Source: Fimenecus sp052298855
GTDB lineage: Bacteria > Bacillota > Clostridia > Oscillospirales > Acutalibacteraceae
Reading direction: 5' to 3'
DNA: 64,000 bases
Assembly: GCA_052298855.1 (NCBI GenBank)
Contig: DAVZXP010000007.1
Coordinates: 1-64,000, forward strand
Part shown: piece by piece, positions 8,953 to 17,117 of the stretch
Position numbering within the stretch: position 1 is the stretch's first letter
Layout of the letters: each line of letters opens with the position of its first letter
Position numbers and translations under genes: made by a program
The notes under the pieces: generated by a model
Databases searched by the model: none
Seen by the model: only the letters and a program-made list of their open reading frames with translations
What the model was told of the DNA's origin: nothing

Positions 8953-11900
8953 ATGGCAGAATCCAAGGCTACCGTCGTCAGATCTTCAAAGACTATGGAC
9001 GGTAATACCGCAGCTGCTCACGTGTCTTATGCGTTCACGGAAGTAGCGGGTATTTATCCCATCACTCCCTCAAGCCCCATGGCAGACTATGTTGACCAGT
9101 GGTCGGCGCAGGGACAGAAAAACATTTTCGGCACAACAGTTAAGGTTGCTGAAATGCAGTCCGAAGCAGGTGCTTCCGGTACAGTTCACGGCTCACTTGC
9201 AGCAGGTGCTCTTACCACAACATACACGGCATCTCAGGGACTTCTTCTTATGATTCCGAATATGTACAAAATCGCAGGTGAATTGCTTCCCGCTGTTTTC
9301 CATGTTTCGGCTCGTTGCGTAGCTTCACACGCACTTAATATTTTCGGCGATCATTCAGACGTTTACGCTTGCCGTCAGACAGGTTTTGCAATGCTTGCAG
9401 AAACTAACTGTCAGGAAGTTATGGACCTTTCCGCTGTTGCTCACCTTGCAGCAATCAAGGGCAGAGTTCCTTTCATCAACTTCTTTGACGGTTTCCGTAC
9501 TTCTCACGAGATTCAGAAAATCAAAGTTTGGGATTACGAAGACCTTAAAGAAATGTGCGATATGGACGCTGTTGAAGCATTCCGTAAGCGTGCACTTAAT
9601 CCCGAGAGACCTGTAATGAGAGGCTCTCACGAAAACGGCGATATATTCTTCCAGCACAGAGAGGCTTGCAACAGCTACTATGAGGCTGTTCCGGCTATCG
9701 TTGAGGAATATATGGACAAGGTTAACGCAAAGCTCGGCACAGACTACAAGCTCTTCAACTACTACGGTGCACCCGACGCTGAAAGAGTTATCGTTGCTAT
9801 GGGTTCTGTTTGCGACGTTGCCGAAGAAGTTATCGACTATCTTCTTGCAAAGGGTGAAAAGGTTGGTCTTGTTAAGGTTCGTCTTTACAGACCTTTCTCA
9901 ACAAAGGCTTTCGTTGACGCTATCCCCGCAACAGCTAAGAAAATCGCTGTTCTTGACAGAACAAAAGAACCCGGTTCAATCGGTGAGCCTCTTTTCCTCG
10001 ATGTTATCGCAGCTCTTAACGAACAGGGCAGAGACGGCATTAAGGTTTGCGGCGGCAGATACGGTCTCGGTTCAAAGGACACACCTCCCGCAAGCATCTT
10101 CGCAGTATATGAGCACCTCAACGCTGAAACTCCCTCAAGAGCATTCACAATCGGTATCAACGATGACGTTACTCATCTTTCACTTGAAGAAAAGCCTGCT
10201 CCCATCACAGCGGCAGAAGGCACAATCGAGTGCAAGTTCTGGGGACTCGGCGGTGACGGTACTGTCGGTGCTAACAAGGACTCAATCAAGATTATCGGTG
10301 ACCACACAGATAAATATGTTCAGGCATACTTCCAGTATGACTCAAAGAAGACAGGCGGTATTACAATCTCCCACCTTCGTTTCGGCGATAAGCCCATTAA
10401 GAGCTCTTACTATATAAACAAGGCTGACTTCGTTGCATGCCACAACCCGTCTTATATCGAAAAAGGCTACAAGATGGTTCAGGATGTTAAGCCCGGCGGT
10501 GTATTCCTTATCAACTGTCAGTGGGACGAAGCAGAGCTTGCCGAGAAACTCAATGCTGAAACAAAGCGTTACATTGCACAGAACAACATTAAACTTTACA
10601 CTGTTAATGCTATTGACCTTGCCGCAAAGATCGGTCTCGGCAAGAGAACTAACACAGTTCTTCAGTCTGCATTCTTCTCACTTTCAAAGGTTCTTCCCGA
10701 GGAAGAGGCTATCGGCTATATGAAGGAAAAAGCTCAGAAGTTCATGAAGAAGGGTAAAGAAATCGTTGAAATGAACGAAAAGGCTATTGACGCAGGTGCA
10801 ACAGCTTATGTTCAGATCAATGTTCCCGCTGATTGGGCTAACGCTGTTGACAATGACGAAGTTGTTAAGAGCGAGGGCGACGCAAAGCTCGTTAAGATGG
10901 TTGATTCCATCATGAAGCCCGTCGGCAAGATGGACGGCGACGCTCTCCCCGTTTCCGCATTTACAGATTATGTTGACGGTACATTCTGCCAGGGCGCTTC
11001 CGCTTATGAGAAGCGTGGCGTTGCAGTTATGGTACCCGAGTGGGACGGTGCTACTTGTGCTCAGTGTAACAAGTGCGCATATGTTTGTCCTCACGCTACA
11101 ATCCGTCCTTACGCTCTTAACGCAGAGGAAGCTGCAAACGCTCCCGAATGTGCTACTATCGTTGACAAGAAGGGTAAGGGCAAGGATACATACAAGTATA
11201 CTATGGCAGTTTCTCCGCTTGATTGTATGGGATGCGGCGTCTGCATAGGCGTATGTCCGACAAACTCACTTAAAATGGTTTCAAGAGAATCACAGAACAG
11301 TAAGCAGGCTGCATTCGACTATATGGTAGCAAATGTTTCCGTTAAGGAAGACCTTGCTAACAACACAGTTATGGGTAGCCAGTACAAGACTCCGCTTCTT
11401 GAGTTCTCAGGTTCTTGCGCAGGCTGTGCAGAGACTTCTTATGCAAGACTTATCACACAGCTCTTCGGTGACAGAATGTATATTTCAAACGCAACAGGCT
11501 GTTCGTCAATTTGGGGCGGTCCCGCTGCTACATCTCCCTACACCGTTAATAAGGCAGGTCACGGTCCTGCTTGGGCTAACTCCTTGTTCGAGGATAACGC
11601 AGAGCACGGTTACGGTATGTATCTCGGTCAGAACGCTATCAGAAATCGCCTTATCGAAAAGGTTGAGAGCATTGCAAACGCAGAAGCTGCTCCCGAGGAA
11701 GCTAAGGCTGCTTGCAAGGAATACCTTGACACAGTAAACGACAGCGCCGCAAACGCAGCTGCAACAGACAAGCTCGTTGCTGTTCTTGAAGGTCTTGATT
11801 GCGATTGCGAAACAAGAAAAGACATCCTTGAAAATAAAGAGTATCTCTCGAAGAAGTCAGTTTGGATCTTCGGCGGCGACGGTTGGGCTTACGACATTGG

Positions 11901-12519
11901 CTTCGGCGGTGTTGACCACGTTCTCGCTTCGGGCGAAGATGTAAACATTATGGTATTCGATACCGAGGTTTACTCAAACACAGGCGGACAGGCTTCTAAG
12001 GCTTCTAACATCGGTCAGGTTGCACAGTTCGCTGCTGCAGGTAAGGCTGTTGCTAAGAAGAGCCTTGCTGAAATCGCAATGAGCTACGGCTATGTATATG
12101 TTGCTCAGATTGCTATGGGTGCTGATCAGAACCAGACAATCAAGGCTCTTACAGAGGCTGAGGCTTATCACGGTCCGTCAATCGTTATTGCATACGCACC
12201 CTGCGAAATGCACTCAATTAAGGGCGGTATGACAAACTGTCAGGCTGAAATGAAGAAAGCTGTTGACTGCGGTTACTGGAATATGTTCCGTTACAACCCC
12301 ATGCTCAAGGCAGAGGGCAAGAATCCCTTTACCATTGACTCTAAGGAAGGCGCAGAGAGCTACCGTGACTTCATCATGAACGAGGCTCGTTACTCATCAC
12401 TTACACGTTCCTTCCCCGAGAGAGCAGAAAAGCTCTTCACACAGGCTGAGGCTAACGCTAAGGCAAGATATGACCATCTTCTTCGCCTTAAAGACCTCTA
12501 TGCTCCCAAAGAAGACTGA
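8953..12519 (+). CDS. nifJ: Pyruvate:ferredoxin (flavodoxin) oxidoreductase
   Basis: The 1188-residue single-chain PFOR oxidises pyruvate to acetyl-CoA and CO2, reducing ferredoxin; it is a central enzyme of anaerobic fermentation. The N-terminal domain has GIYPITPSSPMAD. Two 4Fe-4S clusters are bound by CAQCNKCAYVCP (near residue 702) and CMGCGVCIGVCP (near residue 758). A further cluster-type motif SCAGCAETSY lies near residue 819. The C-terminal thiamine pyrophosphate domain has GGDGWAYDIGFGG and EVYSNTGGQ (from about residue 974). The start is taken after TAAGGAGG; the longer frame upstream lacks a ribosome site and includes the promoter. Codon use is strongly biased, as expected for a highly expressed gene. 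Confidence 0.98.
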   Translation: MAESKATVVRSSKTMDGNTAAAHVSYAFTEVAGIYPITPSSPMADYVDQWSAQGQKNIFGTTVKVAEMQSEAGASGTVHGSLAAGALTTTYTASQGLLLMIPNMYKIAGELLPAVFHVSARCVASHALNIFGDHSDVYACRQTGFAMLAETNCQEVMDLSAVAHLAAIKGRVPFINFFDGFRTSHEIQKIKVWDYEDLKEMCDMDAVEAFRKRALNPERPVMRGSHENGDIFFQHREACNSYYEAVPAIVEEYMDKVNAKLGTDYKLFNYYGAPDAERVIVAMGSVCDVAEEVIDYLLAKGEKVGLVKVRLYRPFSTKAFVDAIPATAKKIAVLDRTKEPGSIGEPLFLDVIAALNEQGRDGIKVCGGRYGLGSKDTPPASIFAVYEHLNAETPSRAFTIGINDDVTHLSLEEKPAPITAAEGTIECKFWGLGGDGTVGANKDSIKIIGDHTDKYVQAYFQYDSKKTGGITISHLRFGDKPIKSSYYINKADFVACHNPSYIEKGYKMVQDVKPGGVFLINCQWDEAELAEKLNAETKRYIAQNNIKLYTVNAIDLAAKIGLGKRTNTVLQSAFFSLSKVLPEEEAIGYMKEKAQKFMKKGKEIVEMNEKAIDAGATAYVQINVPADWANAVDNDEVVKSEGDAKLVKMVDSIMKPVGKMDGDALPVSAFTDYVDGTFCQGASAYEKRGVAVMVPEWDGATCAQCNKCAYVCPHATIRPYALNAEEAANAPECATIVDKKGKGKDTYKYTMAVSPLDCMGCGVCIGVCPTNSLKMVSRESQNSKQAAFDYMVANVSVKEDLANNTVMGSQYKTPLLEFSGSCAGCAETSYARLITQLFGDRMYISNATGCSSIWGGPAATSPYTVNKAGHGPAWANSLFEDNAEHGYGMYLGQNAIRNRLIEKVESIANAEAAPEEAKAACKEYLDTVNDSAANAAATDKLVAVLEGLDCDCETRKDILENKEYLSKKSVWIFGGDGWAYDIGFGGVDHVLASGEDVNIMVFDTEVYSNTGGQASKASNIGQVAQFAAAGKAVAKKSLAEIAMSYGYVYVAQIAMGADQNQTIKALTEAEAYHGPSIVIAYAPCEMHSIKGGMTNCQAEMKKAVDCGYWNMFRYNPMLKAEGKNPFTIDSKEGAESYRDFIMNEARYSSLTRSFPERAEKLFTQAEANAKARYDHLLRLKDLYAPKED

Positions 12520-12545
12520 TTTAATTAGTCAATAAAATAAACAAT

Positions 12546-12581
12546 AAACCCTACCAAAGAAAAATCTTTGGTAGGGTTTTT
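12546..12581 (+). terminator. Terminator of nifJ
   Basis: A 15-bp perfect stem (12546-12560 with 12565-12579) with an AAAA loop is followed by a T run. The next promoter begins 2 bases later. Confidence 0.95.
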
Positions 12582-12582
12582 G

Positions 12583-12611
12583 TTGACTTTTTGTCAAAAT
12601 ACTAATATGAT
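12583..12611 (+). promoter_or_regulatory. Promoter of the lysoplasmalogenase-like gene
   Basis: TTGACT (12583-12588) and TATGAT (12606-12611) are 17 bp apart, directly behind the nifJ terminator. Confidence 0.8.
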
Positions 12612-12635
12612 ATCATTATATTAAGGAGGGTTTTT

Positions 12636-13346
12636 ATGGCGGAAATTATTATCTACTCAATTGCGGTTGCATTGGAATTTGTCTTCGTTCCTCTGTTCCT
12701 GAAGCATTCATGGCCGGAGCGAACAGTTCGATCCTTGCAAATGAAAATGATATGCTCGGCGCTGTTTATAATCTGTGCCGTTTGCTGTATTCATTATTCG
12801 GGCAACAACTCAATGTATATGAAGCTGTTGTTTGTCGGCCTGGTGCTGGGCGTTTTGGGCGACCTGCTGATTCATCTTATCGCACCCGTATATGTGAACA
12901 TACTCGGCGGTGTATCGTTCTTCTTCGGACACGTTATGTTCATTGCGGCATTCTCGCAGGCAAGTCCCGATTTCAATGTGTTCAGCGCACAGACGTTTAT
13001 AATCGTAGCGGTAATACTCGTTTGCGTCTGCATTTTCGCAAAGCTCAGAAAATTAAAGCTCGGCAAGCTTGCGTTCCCCGTATTTTTATACGCAACAGCA
13101 ATATCTCTTATGCTCATAACCGCAACAAGGCTCGGCATACACCTTTGCTCACAGCCGTCGGCTAACATCCCTGCGATTGTGATTACGCTTATGCTCGGCG
13201 CATTGCTGTTCGTTTTCTCCGATTCGTCGCTTGCAATATTTATGTTCGGCGGAGAGGTTAAAAGCAAGTCTCTCAAGGTTTTTTATATCGTAACCTATTA
13301 TCTTGCGCAGGTGCTCCTTGCCACAAGCATTTTGTTCATTAAATAA
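12636..13346 (+). CDS. Lysoplasmalogenase-like YhhN/TMEM86 family membrane protein
   Basis: The 236-residue polytopic protein has about eight hydrophobic segments. The YhhN/TMEM86 pattern is clear: GDLLIH in the third segment, FFFGHVMFIAAF, then GALLFVFSDSSLAIF and YYLAQVLLATS near the end. Characterised relatives hydrolyse the vinyl-ether bond of lysoplasmalogens, lipids common in anaerobic Clostridia, so the role fits the inferred host. It starts after AAGGAGGG and has its own promoter and terminator. Confidence 0.82.
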   Translation: MAEIIIYSIAVALEFVFVPLFLKHSWPERTVRSLQMKMICSALFIICAVCCIHYSGNNSMYMKLLFVGLVLGVLGDLLIHLIAPVYVNILGGVSFFFGHVMFIAAFSQASPDFNVFSAQTFIIVAVILVCVCIFAKLRKLKLGKLAFPVFLYATAISLMLITATRLGIHLCSQPSANIPAIVITLMLGALLFVFSDSSLAIFMFGGEVKSKSLKVFYIVTYYLAQVLLATSILFIK

Positions 13347-13364
13347 ACGCATTAAATTCAGTAA

Positions 13365-13405
13365 AAAAGCAGGCTTTCTCCCAAGGGAAAACCTGCTTTT
13401 GTTTT
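13365..13405 (+). terminator. Terminator of the lysoplasmalogenase-like gene
   Basis: A long stem (13365-13382 with 13385-13400, interrupted near the loop) contains AAAAGCAGG / CCTGCTTTT and is followed by GTTTT. Confidence 0.85.
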
Positions 13406-13522
13406 ATGTTCGGGGTTTTGAATGAATTGGATTTAGAATGCGGACAGGGGCGAGCCCTGTCCATACGGATTGTTGATACATGATAATTTACGGCAAATAT
13501 GGCGTTGAAAAATTTCGCACAA

Positions 13523-13598
13523 CCGTAGGGGCGACCTGCGGTCGCCTGCCAATTCATAGCAAATTAAAAACGGGCGAACACAGTTCGCCCCTACGATA
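13523..13598. repeat. 76-base repeat with 11-base terminal inverted repeats, copy 1
   Basis: The unit begins with cgtaggggcga and ends with tcgcccctacg, perfect inverted ends. A second copy of the same length lies at 49559-49634 with one difference seen. Inside is a second palindrome (gcgacctgcggtcgc). Confidence 0.85.
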
Positions 13599-13675
13599 TA
13601 ATATAAAAATGTAACTGTTTTGTAACCGTTGATTTGTTGTGATTTAACGGCGGCAGCAAGCCCACCGCCCTACTG

Positions 13676-13826
13676 CGTCGTCGTTTGCAGCGTATCGTTC
13701 GCAACAGCCTTTGGCTGTCTCTCACTCACTATGCAACTCCTCCTTTTCCGCAAAAATCACGCTCGGCTCGCCTGTTCGGTTGTAAACGCCCTCACGACGG
13801 CTCACTGTCGCTACCAACTTTTGCGG
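13676..13826. repeat. 151-base repeat, copy 1
   Basis: This unit matches 49635-49785 over its whole length, with only about three substitutions by eye. It contains no start codon with a ribosome site in any consistent frame. Confidence 0.88.
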
Positions 13827-14057
13827 TTTGCGGACAGGGGCAAGCCCTGTCCCTACGGTCGCATAAATTTTCAAATTTGATGAAACACAGGCTCCCTCGT
13901 CAGAGGGAACCTTAAGTTTCGTCTGTTTTTCAATTTGATAACAGCCGATAACCGTCATATATCCGTTAATTTCCTCGGCGGGAGCAAGCCCACGCCCTAT
14001 TGCCATAATCAATGCGGAGCATTGTATATCATTACCGCTTTTGCGATGTGTTTTTTA

Positions 14058-14118
14058 ATCCCTCAGTCATTTTTTTGTTCCCAAAAAAATGACAGCTCCC
14101 TTTACAAGGGAGCCTATG
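14058..14118. mobile_element. Half copy of the MITE-like element seen at 49395-49528
   Basis: Read on the minus strand, this segment runs aggctccct...agggagctgtca, then a T run, then aaaatgactgaggg. This follows one end of the intact element at 49395-49451. The opposite end is missing here, although a related fragment (aggctccctcgtcagagg) lies at 13888-13905. Confidence 0.65.
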
Positions 14119-14160
14119 TCGAACAGCCGCAAGGGCTGTTCCTACGGGGTGTTACATTTT

Positions 14161-14595
14161 TTAATCTCTATTCACAAGGTATTCCATACCTTTTTTATAT
14201 CCCTCAAAGCCGAGTCCGATATAGTGCTCCTCGCAGGCAAGCCCTGCGTATGAAATATGGCGGAACGCTTCACGCTCGTTTATGTCTGAAATGTGTATCT
14301 CCACCGCAGGCAATCCTACGGCTTTAAGAGCGTCAAGTATGGCAACGCTTGTGTGCGTGTATGCGGCGGGATTTATCACAATGCCATAAGTGCCGTCGGA
14401 ATACGCCTTTTGGATACGGTCAACTATGTCGCCCTCGTGGTTTGACTGGAAGCACTCGACCTCACAGCCGAGCTCATTTGCCCAAGCGTTTATGCTGCTT
14501 ATGAGCGTTTGATAGTTTTGATTACCGTAAATTTTCGGCTCTCTGATGCCGAGCATATTTATATTCGGCCCGTTGATTACAAGAATTTTTCTCAT
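14161..14595 (-). CDS. aroQ: Type II 3-dehydroquinate dehydratase
   Basis: The 144-residue protein converts 3-dehydroquinate to 3-dehydroshikimate in the shikimate pathway. The family signatures are intact: NGPNINMLGIREP at the N-terminus, the lid tyrosine Y23, NPAAYTHTSVA (residues 75-85) and the histidine of VEIHISD (H101). The length fits the small dodecameric type II family. The start codon overlaps the stop of the upstream aroE-aroK fusion by 4 bases, so the two are translationally coupled. The stop codon abuts the repeat patch. Confidence 0.96.
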   Translation of the reverse strand: MRKILVINGPNINMLGIREPKIYGNQNYQTLISSINAWANELGCEVECFQSNHEGDIVDRIQKAYSDGTYGIVINPAAYTHTSVAILDALKAVGLPAVEIHISDINEREAFRHISYAGLACEEHYIGLGFEGYKKGMEYLVNRD

Positions 14596-15815
14596 TCTTC
14601 ATCAATCCTTTCAAGTATTCTTTGTGCAACTTCTTCTATTGTGCCGTTGCCGTCGATTTCAAAATCGCAGAATTTTCTGTAAAGCGGTAAACGGATTTTG
14701 AACATATCGTCAAGCGAATTTTTCTGTGAAAGCGGACGGTTATTTGTCGGCAAAGCGGAAATATCACGGTTTATAAAAAATACTGTTGAGTTTTGTCTTA
14801 TAGCATCAAAATTATCCTCGTTCGTGACAACTCCGCCGCCCGTTGCGATAATTTTACCGCTTAATTTGCAAATGCTTTTTACAGCGTCATTTTCTATTTT
14901 TCTAAAGCTTTTTTCACCTTGAGTTTTTATAATTTCGGCAGGGGAAAGCCCTGCGATTTTTTCTGCTTCTTCGTCGGTGTCTAAAAATTCTCTGCCTGTT
15001 TTTTCTGCCAAAAAAGTGCCTGTTGAGGACTTACCCGAGCCCGGCATACCGATTAAAACAATGCTTTTCATATCGGTTGAGACCTTTTTAAGAATTTTCT
15101 CCGTAACGCTGTCGTCAATCTCTTTATCGAAGAATATTTCGCTTGCCCTCTTAGCCTGAGCAACAAGCATTGAAAGTCCTGAAAATGCAGGTATATCAAG
15201 CTTTTCAGCATCTAAAATAAGCTGCGTTTTTTGCGGATTGTAGATTATGTCAAACACTGCCGAAAGATGTGTAAAGTCAGAAACTTTTACAGGAGAAACA
15301 AGGTTTTTCGGGTACATTCCGACGGGCGTGGTGTTGACGATTATATCTGCGTCAGCATGATTTTTGATGTTTTGATAGTTGTTTTCTCCGTTTCGTGAAA
15401 TGCTTATGATTTTCCGAGCTCCGAGGTCTGAAATAACCGCCTTTATCGCAAGCGAAGCACCGCCCGTGCCGAGTGCCAAAACCTTTTTGCCGTCGAAATT
15501 TATTCCGCTACGCTTGACCGTGTACAAAAAGCCGTAGTAGTCGGTGTTGTCGCCGAAAAGCGTGCCGTCGCTTCTGCGAACGACTGTGTTTACGCTTCCG
15601 ATTTTTTGTGCGTTTTCGGAAATCTCATCAAGAAACGGCATAACCTCTTTTTTATATGGAATGGTAACATTTATACCGTCCCAATCACCGTGCTTTATGA
15701 AGTTTTCAAGTTCATTTTTCTCCACCTCGAAAAGCCTGTACTCGTAATTTCCGAGCATAGAGTGAATTTCGGGGGAAAAACTGTGCCCTAATTTTTCGCC
15801 TAAAAGTCCGTACAT
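14592..15815 (-). CDS. aroE/aroK: Fused shikimate dehydrogenase-shikimate kinase
   Basis: One 407-residue frame joins two shikimate-pathway enzymes. Residues 1 to about 245 are shikimate dehydrogenase (AroE): GEKLGHSFSPEIH, NVTIPYK and the NADP-binding LALGTGGAS are all present. Residues 249-407 are shikimate kinase (AroK), starting at an internal methionine, with the P-loop GMPGSGKS, FLDTDEEAE and a GGGVVT motif. With aroQ directly downstream, the pair covers three consecutive steps from dehydroquinate to shikimate 3-phosphate. No stop codon interrupts the join. Confidence 0.93.
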   Translation of the reverse strand: MYGLLGEKLGHSFSPEIHSMLGNYEYRLFEVEKNELENFIKHGDWDGINVTIPYKKEVMPFLDEISENAQKIGSVNTVVRRSDGTLFGDNTDYYGFLYTVKRSGINFDGKKVLALGTGGASLAIKAVISDLGARKIISISRNGENNYQNIKNHADADIIVNTTPVGMYPKNLVSPVKVSDFTHLSAVFDIIYNPQKTQLILDAEKLDIPAFSGLSMLVAQAKRASEIFFDKEIDDSVTEKILKKVSTDMKSIVLIGMPGSGKSSTGTFLAEKTGREFLDTDEEAEKIAGLSPAEIIKTQGEKSFRKIENDAVKSICKLSGKIIATGGGVVTNEDNFDAIRQNSTVFFINRDISALPTNNRPLSQKNSLDDMFKIRLPLYRKFCDFEIDGNGTIEEVAQRILERIDEE

Positions 15816-15869
15816 AGCGTTGTTCCTTTTGCTGATTTTTTCTTATTCTATCACATTTTTCACAAAAAT

Positions 15870-15897
15870 AAAAGCAGATGATTTCCCATCTGCTTTT
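15870..15897 (-). terminator. Terminator downstream of dnaJ
   Basis: An 11-bp perfect stem aaaagcagatg / catctgctttt with a 6-base loop is T-rich on the minus-strand 3' side. It ends the hrcA-grpE-dnaK-dnaJ operon. Confidence 0.88.
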
Positions 15898-15902
15898 TTA
15901 TA

Positions 15903-17054
15903 TTATTTCTTTTTCTTTCCGAAGAAACCTTTTTTCTCCTCGGATATTCTGCTTGAATTTCCGTTAAGTTCATTTTGAAGCTGTTTGAGAAGTTCTCTTT
16001 GCTTTTCGTTAAGGTCTTTCGGAACATCAACGATAACTCTGACAAGCTCGTCGCCCTTGCCTCTGCCGTTAAGGGTCTGAATACCCTTGTTGCGAAGCTT
16101 AAAGACGTCGCCCGACTGAGTTCCTGCCGGTACATGATATTTAACCTTGCCCTCAAGCGTAGGAACTTCAAGCTCACAGCCGAGAGCTGCCTCGGGATAT
16201 GTTATGTGCATTTCAACCCAAACGTTGTAACCCTCACGCTCGAAAATCGGGTGCGGACGAACATTGACAACAACTCTAAGGTCGCCTGCCGGTCCTCCGT
16301 TTATGCCTTTGTTGCCCTGTCCTCTTGCATTGATGACTTGACGGTCGTCAATGCCTGCCGGGATACTGATTTCAATCGTTGACGGTTTTCTTATCCTGCC
16401 TGCACCGTGACATTTTTTACAGGGATTGTCAATAACAGTTCCCTTACCGTTACAGCGAGAGCAAGCTTTTTGAGTTTGAATAACACCGAAAGGAGTTCTC
16501 TGCTGCGAGGTAACTTGACCTTTGCCGTGACATTCGGGGCAGGTTTTTGGAGAAGTTCCGGGTGCGGCACCGCTTCCGTGACATTCATCACAGACATCAA
16601 TTTTCATAGTATCGACGGTACGCTTACAGCCCTTTGCAGCCTCTTCAAACGAAATGGTAACGCTTGCTTGCGTATCAGAACCTCTTTGAGGAGCATTTGG
16701 GTTTGCTCGACCTCCGCCGAAGCCGCCAAAGCCGCCTCCGAACATACTTCCGAGAATATCTCCGAGGTCGAAGTCCATGCCGTTAAAGCCTCCGCCGTAG
16801 CCGCCTTGACCTGCGCCATAGTTGGGGTCAACGCCTGCGTGACCGAATTGGTCATAACGGGCTTTTTTGTCGGCATCAGAGAGAACCTCATACGCCTCGT
16901 TAGCCTCCTTGAACTTCTCCTCGGCTTCCTTGTCGCCGGGATGAAGGTCGGGGTGGTACTTCTTGGCAGTCTGTCTGTATGCTTTTTTAATTTCGTCCTC
17001 CGTAGCGTTTCTGTCAACGCCGAGGACTTCGTAATAATCTCTTTTATCAGCCAT
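15903..17054 (-). CDS. dnaJ: Chaperone protein DnaJ (Hsp40)
   Basis: The 383-residue class A J-protein stimulates the DnaK ATPase and delivers unfolded substrates. The J domain (residues 5-67) holds the HPD motif in KKYHPDLHPGD. A Gly/Phe-rich linker follows (about 75-125). Four zinc-binding repeats are complete: CDECHGSG, CPECHGKG, CSRCNGKG and CKKCHGAG. A C-terminal substrate domain completes the protein. It is the last gene of the heat-shock operon, with a basic KKGFFGKKKK tail. Confidence 0.98.
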   Translation of the reverse strand: MADKRDYYEVLGVDRNATEDEIKKAYRQTAKKYHPDLHPGDKEAEEKFKEANEAYEVLSDADKKARYDQFGHAGVDPNYGAGQGGYGGGFNGMDFDLGDILGSMFGGGFGGFGGGRANPNAPQRGSDTQASVTISFEEAAKGCKRTVDTMKIDVCDECHGSGAAPGTSPKTCPECHGKGQVTSQQRTPFGVIQTQKACSRCNGKGTVIDNPCKKCHGAGRIRKPSTIEISIPAGIDDRQVINARGQGNKGINGGPAGDLRVVVNVRPHPIFEREGYNVWVEMHITYPEAALGCELEVPTLEGKVKYHVPAGTQSGDVFKLRNKGIQTLNGRGKGDELVRVIVDVPKDLNEKQRELLKQLQNELNGNSSRISEEKKGFFGKKKK

Positions 17055-17080
17055 ATTCTATCTCCGAAATAATGGGGATA

Positions 17081-17104
17081 CGGGAGAAGTGTACGCTTCT
17101 CCCG
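17081..17104. other. Hairpin between dnaK and dnaJ
   Basis: A 9-bp perfect stem cgggagaag / cttctcccg with a 6-base loop lies in the 63-bp dnaK-dnaJ gap. There is no T run on the minus-strand 3' side, so it is more likely an mRNA processing or stability element than a terminator. Confidence 0.6.
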
Positions 17105-17117
17105 CTTTTTATTTTAA

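Larger units (their letters stand above)
13433..14158. repeat. Composite patch of palindromic non-coding repeats
   Basis: More than 700 bases without a credible gene are made of short palindromic modules. Examples are ggacaggggcgagccctgtcc near 13442-13462 and again near 13831-13851, a 76-base unit (13523-13598), a 151-base unit (13676-13826), a half element at 14058-14118, and gaacagcc/ggctgttc (14121-14141). The same modules recur at 49.4-49.9 kb and in part at 1-131. Open frames running through them on both strands lack ribosome sites. Confidence 0.85.

Noticed and set aside
9680..10417. 245-codon plus-strand frame inside nifJ
   Set aside because: Lies wholly within the strongly biased nifJ gene in another frame; its Ser/Leu/Arg-rich composition is an artefact of that codon bias.
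13433..14158. CRISPR array
   Set aside because: The repeated modules differ in length, are themselves palindromes, and there is no regular repeat-spacer pattern or cas gene.
16407..17072. 221-codon plus-strand frame opposite dnaJ
   Set aside because: Antisense shadow of dnaJ without ribosome site or known motif.
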